This document shows positions 7,582 to 15,795 of a stretch of DNA of 64,000 nucleotides, one piece after another. The first letter of the stretch is position 1. Each line of letters begins with the position of its first letter. The stretch comes from Rhizobium binae. Its GTDB lineage: Bacteria > Pseudomonadota > Alphaproteobacteria > Rhizobiales > Rhizobiaceae. Under the pieces are notes generated by a model. That model saw nothing but the letters and a program-made list of their open reading frames with translations, was not told where the DNA came from and did no database searches. A program made the translations under genes and the position numbers. The stretch covers positions 186,001 through 250,000 of the forward strand of contig NZ_CP071607.1 of assembly GCF_017357225.1 (NCBI RefSeq), read 5' to 3'.

Positions 7582-8304
7582 ATGAAGGCAAACAGCAGCG
7601 ACAGGCCGGTGATTCGGCCGCTTCCCGCGATCGACCGCGCCCGTCAGGTGACCGATGCGCTGGCGGATTATGTCGAAGACGCCCGTCTGCAGGCAGGGGA
7701 CCGGCTGCCGGCGGAGCGCGAGCTGATGGCAGCCCTTGCCGTCGGGCGTTCGACCATTCGCGAGGCGATCCGCCATTTTCAGGCGCTCGGCGTCATCGAG
7801 ACGCGCAAGGGCAGCGGCACCTATCTGCTGAAGCCGGTGTCCCGGGCGACGATTCATATGCCGCTGTCGTTCGATGCGGCGCATCTGCGCGACGCACTGT
7901 TGCAGACGCTCGAGGTTCGCCGCGGCATCGAATGCGAGGCAGGCATGGTGGCGGCGCGGCGGCGCACGGCGAAGGATCTCGTCGTCATCGAGGAGAAACT
8001 CAACGAGATGGAGCGGGTGCATCTGGAGAAGGGTACATCCGGGCCGGAGGATCTGGCCTTCCATCTCGCCGTCTACGACGCCACCCACAATCCGCTGTTT
8101 CGCCAGCTGCTCGAACAGATGCGCGAGACTTTCGAGCGCTTCTGGGAGCATCCCTTCGACCGGCAGGATTTCGCCCGCCGGTCCTTTCCCTTTCACCGCA
8201 CCCTTTTCAACGCGATCGCTGCCGGAGATGCCGAGGCGGCGCGCGCCGAAACGTTGAAAATTCTCGATATCGTCGAGGAAGACATCAAGGAGATGTCCAA
8301 ATGA
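7582..8304 (+). CDS. FadR-family GntR transcriptional regulator
   Basis: This encodes a 240-residue repressor-type protein. The N-terminal winged helix (about residues 20-85) contains RLPAERELMAALAVGRSTIR and IETRKGSGTYLL, the classic GntR pattern. The C-terminal FCD domain (about 95-230) has EVRRGIECEAG, DLAFHLAVYDATHNPLF and FHRTLFNAIAAGD. The His and Asp positions of the FCD metal or ligand site are kept. The start follows GGGGAAC. Its stop overlaps the start of the PLP enzyme gene (ATGA), so it is the first gene of the operon that also encodes the ABC importer, which it probably controls. The effector is unknown. Confidence 0.85.
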   Translation: MKANSSDRPVIRPLPAIDRARQVTDALADYVEDARLQAGDRLPAERELMAALAVGRSTIREAIRHFQALGVIETRKGSGTYLLKPVSRATIHMPLSFDAAHLRDALLQTLEVRRGIECEAGMVAARRRTAKDLVVIEEKLNEMERVHLEKGTSGPEDLAFHLAVYDATHNPLFRQLLEQMRETFERFWEHPFDRQDFARRSFPFHRTLFNAIAAGDAEAARAETLKILDIVEEDIKEMSK

Positions 8305-9473
8305 GCAGCGGCGCAGATCCGTTCGATCTTGCTTCCATCATCACCGCCCATGACGACGGCAACTTCGCCGATGCCGTCGTGCCGCCGATCTTCCAGACCT
8401 CGCTTTTCACCTTTTCCGATTATGATGAAATGATCACCGTCTATCGCGGTGAAAAGGTGCGGCCGACCTATACGCGCGGGCTGAACCCGACGGTGCGCGC
8501 CTTCGAGGAAATGCTGGCCAAGCTCGAAGGCGCGGAGGATGCGCTGGGTTTTGCCAGCGGCATGGCGGCGATCTCGTCGAGTGTTTTGAGCTTCGTCGAG
8601 CCGGGCGACCGCATCGTCGCAGTCAAACATGTCTATCCCGATGCCTTCCGCCTGTTCGGCACCATCCTGAAGCGGATGAAGATCGAGGTGACCTATGTCG
8701 ACGGGCGCGACGAGGAGTCGGTCGCCAAAGCGCTGCCCGGCGCCAAGCTGCTCTACCTGGAAAGCCCGACGAGCTGGGTGATGGAGGCCCATGATGTCGG
8801 CGCGCTCGCAGCGCTCGCCAAGCGCCACGGCGCAGTCTCGATGATCGACAACAGCTGGGCGAGCCCGTTCTTCCAGCGGCCGCTGACGCTCGGTGTCGAT
8901 CTCGTCATCCATTCGGCCTCGAAATATCTCGGCGGCCATAGCGATGTGGTGGCGGGCATCGTTGCCGGCTCGAAAGAGATGATCGCGCGCATCAAGGCCG
9001 AAGCCTATCCCTATCTCGGCGGCAAGCTTTCGCCTTTCGACGCATGGCTGCTGATCCGCGGCCTGCGTACGCTGCCGCTGCGCATGAAGGCCCATGAGGC
9101 GTCCGCGCTCGAGATTGCGAGGCGCCTGCAGCGGCTCGAAATGGTGGAGACGGTCTGCCATCCCGGCCTCGCCAACCGACTGCCCGCCGGGCTCAACGGC
9201 ACGTCGGGCCTGTTTTCCTTCATCTTTCGCGAGGGCGTCGATATCCGCGCCTTCGCCGACCACCTCAAGCTCTTCAAACTGGGTGTAAGCTGGGGTGGGC
9301 ACGAAAGCCTGATCGTACCAGGCGAGGTGGTGCTGCAGCAGAAGGCACAGCCGAACTCCGCGCAAACCTTCGGCATCCACGCGCGATCCGTACGCCTCCA
9401 TGTCGGCCTCGAAGGAACCGAGGCCCTGTGGAGAGACATCGAGGAGGCGCTCGCCGCCGCCTCATTATCCTGA
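8301..9473 (+). CDS. Cys/Met-metabolism PLP-dependent enzyme (cystathionine lyase-like)
   Basis: This encodes a 390-residue fold-type I PLP enzyme. PPIFQTSLF and RPTYTRGLNPTVRAFE are the family's N-terminal signatures, ALGFASGMAAIS binds the cofactor phosphate, and SMIDNSWASPFFQRPL precedes HSASKYLGGHSD, which holds the Schiff-base Lys. SWGGHESLIVP and RLHVGLE are the C-terminal substrate-binding parts. It could be a cystathionine gamma- or beta-lyase or a related lyase; the family does not distinguish them by eye. The ATG overlaps the gntR stop, with AAGGAG upstream. Its position between a GntR regulator and a sugar-type ABC importer suggests breakdown of an imported sulfur or amino compound. 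Confidence 0.85.
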   Translation: MSSGADPFDLASIITAHDDGNFADAVVPPIFQTSLFTFSDYDEMITVYRGEKVRPTYTRGLNPTVRAFEEMLAKLEGAEDALGFASGMAAISSSVLSFVEPGDRIVAVKHVYPDAFRLFGTILKRMKIEVTYVDGRDEESVAKALPGAKLLYLESPTSWVMEAHDVGALAALAKRHGAVSMIDNSWASPFFQRPLTLGVDLVIHSASKYLGGHSDVVAGIVAGSKEMIARIKAEAYPYLGGKLSPFDAWLLIRGLRTLPLRMKAHEASALEIARRLQRLEMVETVCHPGLANRLPAGLNGTSGLFSFIFREGVDIRAFADHLKLFKLGVSWGGHESLIVPGEVVLQQKAQPNSAQTFGIHARSVRLHVGLEGTEALWRDIEEALAAASLS

Positions 9474-9506
9474 AACCCGAGAGAAACCGAAAAGGGGGAA
9501 CTGAGC

Positions 9507-10766
9507 ATGAAAAAACTAATAATCTCGACGCTCTTTGCTTCGATGATGGCAGGCACGGCCTTTGCCGATACGACGCTGAAACTTGTCGAAGTCATCACCA
9601 GCCCGGAGCGCACCGAAACACTGAAATCGATCGTCGGCAAGTTCGAGGCCGCCAATCCCGGCACCAAGGTCGACATCATCTCGCTGCCGTGGAACGAAGC
9701 CTTCCAGAAGTTCGCCACCATGGTGTCGGCCGGCGACGTGCCCGACGTGATGGAGATGCCCGATACCTGGCTGTCGCTCTATGCCAATAATGGCATGCTC
9801 GAAAGCCTCGAGCCCTATCTCGCAAAGTGGGAGCACACGAAGGAGCTGACGCCGCGTGCGCTGGAACTCGGCCGCGACGTCAAGAACACCGCCTATATGC
9901 TGCCCTACGGCTTCTACCTCAGGGCGATGTTCTACAACAAGAAGCTGCTCTCGGAGGCCGGTGTTGCGGCACCGCCGAAGACTCTGGATGAGTTCACCGC
10001 GGCCTCCGAGAAGGTGTCCAAGCTGCCGGGCAAATACGGCTACTGCATGCGCGGCGGGCCGGGCAGCCTCAACGGCTGGATGATCTTCGCCGCCTCGATG
10101 GCCGGCTCGAACAAATACTTCAACGAGGACGGCACCTCGACGATGAACAGCCCCGGCTGGGCCAAGGGCATCCAATGGATGGTCGATCTCTACAAGAAGG
10201 GCTATGCGCCGAAGGACAGCGTCAACTGGGGCTTCAACGAAGTCGTCGCCGGCTTCTATTCCGGCACCTGCGCCTTCCTCGATCAGGACCCGGATGCGCT
10301 GATCGCCATTGCCGAACGGATGAAAAAGGAAGATTTCGGCGTCATGCCGCTGCCGAAGGGGCCTGATGGCAAGTCCTTCCCGACCATCGGCTACGGCGGC
10401 TGGTCGATGTTCTCGACGAGCGCCAACAAGGATCTCTCCTGGAAGCTGATCGCCACGCTCGAAGGGCCGGAAGGCAATATCGAGTGGAACAAGCGCATCG
10501 GCGCCCTGCCGGCCTATACCGCGGCCGAGAAGGACCCGTTCTATGCCGGTGACCAGTTCAAGGGCTGGTTTGAGGAACTGGCGGACTCGAACACGGTGCC
10601 GACGGTCATGCCGACCTACCTCGAGGAATTCGCCTACTTCAAGGATTCGCTGGCGATCAAAACCTCGCAGCAGGCCTTGCTCGGCGATATCTCGGCCAAG
10701 GATCTGGCCGACCAGTGGGCGGACTATCTGACCAAGGCGCAGCAGAAGTTTCTGAGCAAGAAGTAA
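9507..10766 (+). CDS. Family-1 (sugar-type) ABC substrate-binding protein
   Basis: This encodes a 419-residue periplasmic binding protein. The signal peptide is MKKLIISTLFASMMAGTAFA, with cleavage after residue 20. The mature part has the family-1 pattern: TLKSIVGKFEAANPGTKVDI, GDVPDVMEMPDTWLSLYANNG, LPYGFYLRAMFYNKKLLSEA and GYGGWSMFSTSANKDLSWKL. It lies 33 nt after the PLP enzyme and ahead of two permeases and an ATPase. The ligand is unknown; sugars and sugar-like polyols are usual for the family. A strong hairpin just after the stop probably stabilises this part of the mRNA. Confidence 0.9.
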   Translation: MKKLIISTLFASMMAGTAFADTTLKLVEVITSPERTETLKSIVGKFEAANPGTKVDIISLPWNEAFQKFATMVSAGDVPDVMEMPDTWLSLYANNGMLESLEPYLAKWEHTKELTPRALELGRDVKNTAYMLPYGFYLRAMFYNKKLLSEAGVAAPPKTLDEFTAASEKVSKLPGKYGYCMRGGPGSLNGWMIFAASMAGSNKYFNEDGTSTMNSPGWAKGIQWMVDLYKKGYAPKDSVNWGFNEVVAGFYSGTCAFLDQDPDALIAIAERMKKEDFGVMPLPKGPDGKSFPTIGYGGWSMFSTSANKDLSWKLIATLEGPEGNIEWNKRIGALPAYTAAEKDPFYAGDQFKGWFEELADSNTVPTVMPTYLEEFAYFKDSLAIKTSQQALLGDISAKDLADQWADYLTKAQQKFLSKK

Positions 10767-10775
10767 ATGGAAGAA

Positions 10776-10799
10776 GGGGGCTTCGAGCTGGAGGCCCCC
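10776..10799 (+). terminator. Intra-operon hairpin after the binding-protein gene
   Basis: GGGGGCTTC and GAGGCCCCC form a 9-bp stem (one G-T pair) around GAGCTG, 10 nt after the stop. No T-run follows, so it more likely protects the binding-protein mRNA 3' end, or causes partial termination, than stops all transcription. Confidence 0.5.
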
Positions 10800-10951
10800 T
10801 CATCCGGCTGCCGCCACCTCTACCTGGGTCGAGCCACTGGTCTCGACCCGTCCTTCGGACCCCCGTGGTGGAGAAGGGAATATGCCGCAACGTCTCCGTT
10901 CCCTTCTCCCCAGCGGGGAGAAGGTAGCCCGTAGGGTCGGAGGAGGGGGCC
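10793..10951. repeat. Rhizobial palindromic repeat element, about 159 bp
   Basis: The ends GGCCCCCTC and GAGGGGGCC are complementary. Inside are hairpins GGGTCGAG/CTCGACCC and CCTTCTCCCC/GGGGAGAAGG. A related element with the same clustered CTTCTCCCC hairpin lies at 63421-63563. It sits between the binding-protein and permease genes. Confidence 0.65.
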
Positions 10952-10999
10952 GCACGCGCATTCGAAGCCTTGACTCGCACATTTGGAAACCGCAATCCG

Positions 11000-11935
11000 A
11001 TGACCATTTCCGCCGATATGCTCGACATGCGTCGCGACCGCAGGCCGTGGCTGCGTCGTCTTGCCGACGCTTCGGAGCCCTATCTCTACAGCGCCCCGGC
11101 CCTGATCCTGATCATCGCTGTCATGCTGGTGCCGCTGACATTGGGCGTTTCCTACGCCTTCCGCGACATCCAGCTGCTCAACCCGTTTTCCGGCGGTTTC
11201 ATCGGGCTCGATCACTTCCGCGAGCTTTCTACGGATGCCGCCTTCTACGGGGCGCTGAGAAACACGCTCTGGTGGACTGGCGCCTCCGTCGTCCTGCAGT
11301 TCGTCTTCGGGCTCATCCTGGCGCTGCTGCTCGACAAACCGTTCCCGGGCCGGGCGATCGCGCAGGCGCTGGTCTTCCTGCCCTGGGCGGTGCCCTCCTT
11401 TCTCGCCGGCCTCAACTGGGCCTGGCTGTTCAATCCTGTTATCGGGCCGATCCCGCACTGGCTTTTCGCCCTCGGGCTGATGCATGAGCCGGGCAATATC
11501 CTTTCCGATCCCAATTATGCGATGTGGGGGCCGATCGTTGCCAATGTCTGGTGGGGCATTCCCTTCTTCGCCATCACGCTGCTGGCCGCCCTGCAGGCGA
11601 TCCCGCGCGATCTTTATGAAGCGGCGTCGATCGACGGTGCTGGCTGGTTCCAGCGCTTCCGCTCGATCACCCTGCCGTTTCTGGCACCGACCATCGCCAT
11701 CACCGTGCTGTTGCGAACCGTCTGGATCTCCAATTTCGCCGATCTGATCGTCGTCATGACCAATGGCGGGCCTGCCGACCGCACGCAGATCGTCGCGAGC
11801 TACATCTTCACGACGGCGTTCAAGCGGCTCGATTTCGGTTATGCCTCGGCGATCGCGCTGGTGCTGCTGGCCCTGCTACTCGCCTATTCGATGCTGATCA
11901 TCCTGCTGCGGCAGACGCTGCTGAACAAGGATTGA
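11000..11935 (+). CDS. ABC transporter permease (MalF-like)
   Basis: This encodes a 311-residue inner-membrane protein with about six transmembrane segments, the first at residues 28-50 (YSAPALILIIAVMLVPL). The EAA loop appears as EAASIDGAGWFQRFRSITLP (about residue 205), where the ATPase docks. The ATG at 11000 (MTISADML) is preferred over an in-frame TTG at 10970 that lies in the repeat-flanking region. It works with the following MalG-like permease and MalK-like ATPase. Confidence 0.88.
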   Translation: MTISADMLDMRRDRRPWLRRLADASEPYLYSAPALILIIAVMLVPLTLGVSYAFRDIQLLNPFSGGFIGLDHFRELSTDAAFYGALRNTLWWTGASVVLQFVFGLILALLLDKPFPGRAIAQALVFLPWAVPSFLAGLNWAWLFNPVIGPIPHWLFALGLMHEPGNILSDPNYAMWGPIVANVWWGIPFFAITLLAALQAIPRDLYEAASIDGAGWFQRFRSITLPFLAPTIAITVLLRTVWISNFADLIVVMTNGGPADRTQIVASYIFTTAFKRLDFGYASAIALVLLALLLAYSMLIILLRQTLLNKD

Positions 11936-11939
11936 GACG

Positions 11940-12770
11940 ATGAGACGATCCGCCGTTCCCACCATTGCGCACCGCCTGGCAATCCTCTGCTATATCGCCT
12001 TCGCGCTCTTCCCGCTGTTCTGGCTGCTCAAGGTCTCGGTGACGCCGAACGATCTGCTCTATAGCGAAGGCGTGCGCATGTGGCCGTCGCGCACGACCTG
12101 GGATCATTATGCCTTCGTGCTGCAGCACAGCGCCTTTCCGACCTTCTTCAAGAACAGCCTGATCGTCTCGGTCTCGACGGCGGTGACCGTGACGATCTGC
12201 GCCTCGCTCTCCGGCTACGCGCTGTCGCGCTTCAATTTCAGGGCAAAATACTGGATCGTCGCCTTGATGCTGCTGACCCAGATGTTCCCGCTCGTCATGC
12301 TGGTCGCGCCGATCTTCAAGATCCTGTCGCCCTTGCACCTGACCAACAGCCTGACCGGCCTCGTCATCGTCTACACCGCCTTCAATGTGCCCTTCGCCAC
12401 CTTCCTGATGCAGTCCTTCTTCGACGGCATCCCCAAGGATTTGGAGGAGGCGGCGATGATCGACGGGGCGACGCAGTTCACGGCCTTCCGGCAGATCATC
12501 CTGCCGCTGACCCTGCCGGGAATTGCCGCGACACTCGGCTTCGTCTTCACGGCGGCCTGGAGCGAGCTGCTCTTCGCGCTGATGCTGATCAACGGCAATG
12601 ATGCAGCGACCTTCCCGGTCGGGCTTCTTACCTTCGTTTCGAAATTCTCGGTGGATTTCGGGCAGATGATGGCGGCGGGCGTCATGGCGCTCATTCCGGC
12701 CGGCCTCTTCTTCCTGCTCATCCAGCGTTATCTCGTCCAGGGCCTGACGGCCGGCGCGGTCAAAGGTTAA
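11940..12770 (+). CDS. ABC transporter permease (MalG-like)
   Basis: This encodes a 276-residue inner-membrane protein with six predicted transmembrane helices. The EAA motif reads EEAAMIDGATQFTAFRQIIL, near residue 180. It begins 4 nt after the preceding permease stop and ends 4 nt before the ATPase start, as in a tightly coupled operon. It is the second half of the heterodimeric translocation pore. Confidence 0.9.
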   Translation: MRRSAVPTIAHRLAILCYIAFALFPLFWLLKVSVTPNDLLYSEGVRMWPSRTTWDHYAFVLQHSAFPTFFKNSLIVSVSTAVTVTICASLSGYALSRFNFRAKYWIVALMLLTQMFPLVMLVAPIFKILSPLHLTNSLTGLVIVYTAFNVPFATFLMQSFFDGIPKDLEEAAMIDGATQFTAFRQIILPLTLPGIAATLGFVFTAAWSELLFALMLINGNDAATFPVGLLTFVSKFSVDFGQMMAAGVMALIPAGLFFLLIQRYLVQGLTAGAVKG

Positions 12771-12774
12771 ACAA

Positions 12775-13833
12775 ATGGCATCGATCGATATCCAGAATAT
12801 CCGCAAAGCCTATGGCCATGTGCAGGTGCTGCACGGCGTCGACCTCGAAATCCGGGACGGTGAATTCGTCGTGCTGGTCGGCCCCTCCGGCTGCGGCAAG
12901 TCCACGCTACTGCGCATGATTGCCGGGCTGGAGGATGTCACATCGGGCGAAATCCGGATTGCCGGCGCCAGAGTGAACGAGCGGCATCCCAAGGATCGCG
13001 ACATTGCCATGGTGTTTCAGTCCTATGCCCTCTATCCGCATATGAATGTCGCCGGCAATATGAGCTACAGCCTGAAACTCCGGAAAACGGCCAAGGAGAA
13101 GATCGCGAGCGCCGTCTCGGCTGCCGCTGCCAAGCTCGGCCTCGATCCGCTGCTCGAACGCAGGCCGAAGGCGCTTTCCGGCGGCCAGCGCCAGCGCGTC
13201 GCCATGGGCCGCGCCATCGTGCGCCAGCCGAAGGCCTTTCTGTTCGACGAGCCGCTGTCCAATCTCGATGCACGCCTGCGCGAACAGATGCGCGCCGAAA
13301 TCAAGAAACTGCATGGCGAGCTGAAAGCGACCTCGATCTACGTCACCCATGACCAGATCGAGGCGATGACGCTGGCCGACCGGATTGTTGCCATGCATGG
13401 CGGCGTCGTTCAGCAGGTCGGCAGCCCGCTGGAACTCTATGACCGCCCCGCCAATCTTTTCGTCGCCGGTTTCATCGGCTCGCCGGGGATGAACTTCCTC
13501 GAGGCCAGCTATGTCGCGGGCGGCGTGAAGTTGAAGGACGGCACCATCGTGCCGCTGGCAAAGCCGCTGCCGCTTGAAGACGGCGCGAGGGTGACGCTCG
13601 GCATCCGGCCCGAGCATGTGCTAATGACGAATGACGGAACCGGGCTTGCAACCGACGTCGAGCTCGTCGAACCCACCGGCTTCGGCATCATCCTGCACCT
13701 CGCCCTTCACGGCCTGCCGTTCAAGATCTTTACGCTCGACCGCGATGCGCTGAAGGCGGGGCCGAACGTCGACGTCGCCTTTCCGCCGCAATATCTGCAT
13801 GTTTTCGATGGCGAAGGACAACGGATCGATTGA
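12775..13833 (+). CDS. Sugar ABC transporter ATPase (MalK/UgpC family)
   Basis: This encodes a 352-residue ATPase. Walker A is GPSGCGKST (about residues 37-45), the Q-loop is MVFQSYALYPHMNV, the signature is [14 protein letters not shown], Walker B is AFLFDEPLSNLDA and the switch is TSIYVTHDQIEAMTLADR. The C-terminal TOBE-type regulatory domain (GIRPEHV) is present, as in MalK. It closes the gntR-PLP-importer operon. In this family the ATPase can often serve several sugar importers. Confidence 0.92.
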   Translation: MASIDIQNIRKAYGHVQVLHGVDLEIRDGEFVVLVGPSGCGKSTLLRMIAGLEDVTSGEIRIAGARVNERHPKDRDIAMVFQSYALYPHMNVAGNMSYSLKLRKTAKEKIASAVSAAAAKLGLDPLLERRPKALSGGQRQRVAMGRAIVRQPKAFLFDEPLSNLDARLREQMRAEIKKLHGELKATSIYVTHDQIEAMTLADRIVAMHGGVVQQVGSPLELYDRPANLFVAGFIGSPGMNFLEASYVAGGVKLKDGTIVPLAKPLPLEDGARVTLGIRPEHVLMTNDGTGLATDVELVEPTGFGIILHLALHGLPFKIFTLDRDALKAGPNVDVAFPPQYLHVFDGEGQRID

Positions 13834-13983
13834 GCCGTCGAGGACCAAAACCACTCCTCAGGCGGCCCCGTCTCCTGGTTGTTACAATCGTAGAAAGCAC
13901 CCGGCGTGAAAAAGATCGATCAGATTCAAGGGGATGATCGAGACTCGGAAAACGCGTGAATCATTTTGGCTAAGCTATTGAAA

Positions 13984-14033
13984 TTTGATTCGTTTTGATT
14001 CGGAACCAATCGTAAAGTGATTCGGTTGACTCG
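13984..14033 (+). promoter_or_regulatory. Helically phased GATTCG repeats upstream of ku
   Basis: GATTCG or GACTCG occurs four times, with first bases at 13987, 13997, 14018 and 14028. The spacings are 10, 21 and 10, which puts all copies on one face of the helix. The copies overlap the stress-type promoter at 14002-14027, so they may be activator or repressor half-sites. Confidence 0.4.
14002..14027 (+). promoter_or_regulatory. Candidate general-stress (RpoE2/EcfG) promoter for the ku operon
   Basis: GGAAC (14002-14006), a 19-nt spacer and TT (14026-14027) match the rhizobial RpoE2 pattern. The predicted transcript would start near 14033, leaving a short leader with AGGAG (14046-14050) before the ATG at 14062. 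Confidence 0.55.
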
Positions 14034-14061
14034 CACTGGTTGCGGCAGGAGCGCGTACGAA

Positions 14062-14961
14062 ATGGTTGCCCCGAGAGCGAATTGGAAAGGCTTTATCAAG
14101 TTCGGGGAGGTGGCTTTTCCCGTGGCGCTCTATACCGCCGCCTCCACATCCGAGCGGATTGCGTTTCACACGCTGAACAGGAAGACCGGCAATCGGGTGC
14201 GCCGAGAATTCGTGGACGGCGAGACCGGCGATCCGGTCGAACGCGAGGACCAGGTCAAGGGTTTCGAGATCGAAGATGGTCGCTACGTTGTCCTCGAGCC
14301 CGAGGAGGTCGCCGCCGCCATCCCCGAAAGCGACAAAACGCTGAAGGTGGAGGCGTTTATTCCTTGTGACGAGATCGACGACGTCTATTTCGACAAGCCT
14401 TATTATCTGGCCCCCGACACGATGGGCAGCGACGCTTTCAAGCTCCTGAGGGATGGCATGAAGAAGGCCAAGGTTGCGGCCATCGCCCGCACGGTGCTGT
14501 TCCGGCGCCTGCGGACGCTTCTCATCCGACCCCTTGGCAAAGGGCTGGTGGGCTCCACTTTGAACTTCGACTATGAAGTCCGTTCCTCCGACAAGGCTTT
14601 CGAGGAGATGCCGGATCTCAAGATCGAGGGCGAGATGTTGGAGCTCGCCAAGCACATCATCAACACCAAGAAGGGCGAGTTCGATCCGAAGGAATTCGAC
14701 GACCGTTACGAAGCGGCCGTCGCCGAACTGGTGAAGGCCAAGATCGAAGGCCGCACCCTTCCGAAGAAAAAGGCCGCGCCGGCTGCGAAACCGAACGACC
14801 TGTTACAGGCACTGCGCGAAAGCGCCGGCATGGCGACCGCGGCGAAGACGAAGCGTACCGCTGCAAATGCCAATGCCGGCAAGGTCAGGCAGAAGTCCGC
14901 ACGCGCGTCGGCGCCGAAATCTCGCAGCCCCGGCGGCGCTCATCAGCGCCGCGCCGGGTGA
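14062..14961 (+). CDS. ku: Ku protein, NHEJ DNA-end binding (first copy)
   Basis: This encodes a 299-residue bacterial Ku homodimer subunit that binds double-strand DNA ends and recruits LigD. The core runs from about residue 5 to 250: FIKFGEVAFPVALYTAA, IAFHTLNRKTGNRVRRE, VLEPEEVAAAIPESDKTLKV, YFDKPYYLAPD and TLLIRPLGKGLVGSTLNFDY. The last 50 residues are Lys/Ala/Arg-rich (KTKRTAANANAGKVRQK), as in Ku C-terminal tails that contact DNA. The ATG at 14062 is chosen because a GTG at 14017 would lie inside the promoter. The next ku gene follows after 12 nt. Confidence 0.92.
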   Translation: MVAPRANWKGFIKFGEVAFPVALYTAASTSERIAFHTLNRKTGNRVRREFVDGETGDPVEREDQVKGFEIEDGRYVVLEPEEVAAAIPESDKTLKVEAFIPCDEIDDVYFDKPYYLAPDTMGSDAFKLLRDGMKKAKVAAIARTVLFRRLRTLLIRPLGKGLVGSTLNFDYEVRSSDKAFEEMPDLKIEGEMLELAKHIINTKKGEFDPKEFDDRYEAAVAELVKAKIEGRTLPKKKAAPAAKPNDLLQALRESAGMATAAKTKRTAANANAGKVRQKSARASAPKSRSPGGAHQRRAG

Positions 14962-14973
14962 TCGGAGGTTGCC

Positions 14974-15792
14974 GTGGCGATCCGGCCATACTGGAAAGGG
15001 TATCTGAAATTATCGCTCGTCACCTGCCCGGTGCAGATGATGCCGGCCACCTCCGAAAACGAGAAGGTACGTTTTCACACGCTCAATCGCGCAACGCAAA
15101 ACCGCGTCATCAGCCACTATGTCGATGCCGTCACCGGCAAGGACGTGAAAGATGAAGACGAAGTGAAGGCCTATCAGCGTGGCGAGGACGAATATGTCAT
15201 GCTCGAAGACGAGGAACTGGAGAACGTTGCGCTCGAAAGCACCAAGACGATCGATATCGGAGTATTTGCGCCGCGCAACAGCGTCGAATGGATCTGGCTC
15301 GACACGCCCTACTATCTTTCTCCCGACGATCCGGTCGGCCAGGAGGCATTCTCGGTGATTCGCGATGCGATGGCGGCTGAGGACATGGTCGGCATCTCGC
15401 GGCTGGTGATTGCACGCCGCGAGCGCGCCGTCATGCTGGAGCCGCGCGGTAAGGGCATCGTCCTTTGGACGCTGCGATACGGTGACGAAGTGCGCGACGC
15501 GGAGAGCTACTTCGAACGGGTGGACGATCAACCGGCGGACAGCCAGATGATGCCGCTGGTTCAGCAGCTCATCAAGAAGCAGACGCAGCATTGGAACCCG
15601 AAGATGGCCTCCGACACCGTGCAGGATAGGCTGCTCGACATCATCGAGTCCAAGAAGAAACTGATGAAGAAGCCGGCCAGGGTAAAATCGAAGGGCAGGG
15701 AAAAGGCAGAGCCGGCCCCCAGCAACGTCATCAACATCATGGAAGCGCTGCGCAAATCCGTCGATGCCGAGAACCGATCCGGCAGGAATTGA
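14974..15792 (+). CDS. ku: Ku protein, NHEJ DNA-end binding (second copy)
   Basis: This encodes a 272-residue Ku paralogue. It starts with GTG (MAIRPYWKGYLKLSLVTCPV), with CGGAGG 5 nt upstream. The core motifs parallel the first copy: VRFHTLNRATQNRVISHYVD, VMLEDEELENVALESTKTID, WLDTPYYLSPDDPVG and AVMLEPRGKGIVLWTLRY. The basic C-terminus (KKKLMKKPARVKSKGREK) is shorter than in the first copy. The two copies differ clearly in sequence, so they are old paralogues and may form a heterodimer. Rhizobia commonly have several ku genes. The ligase gene starts 3 nt after its stop. Confidence 0.92.
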   Translation: MAIRPYWKGYLKLSLVTCPVQMMPATSENEKVRFHTLNRATQNRVISHYVDAVTGKDVKDEDEVKAYQRGEDEYVMLEDEELENVALESTKTIDIGVFAPRNSVEWIWLDTPYYLSPDDPVGQEAFSVIRDAMAAEDMVGISRLVIARRERAVMLEPRGKGIVLWTLRYGDEVRDAESYFERVDDQPADSQMMPLVQQLIKKQTQHWNPKMASDTVQDRLLDIIESKKKLMKKPARVKSKGREKAEPAPSNVINIMEALRKSVDAENRSGRN

Positions 15793-15795
15793 GCA

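Noticed and set aside
10793..10951. Repeated CTTCTCCCC units considered as a CRISPR-like array
   Set aside because: There are no regular spacers and no cas genes. The units are palindromic intergenic repeats.
14017..14061. GTG start that would extend the first Ku by 15 residues
   Set aside because: It lies inside the stress-type promoter. The ATG at 14062 has AGGAG upstream and gives a normal Ku N-terminus.
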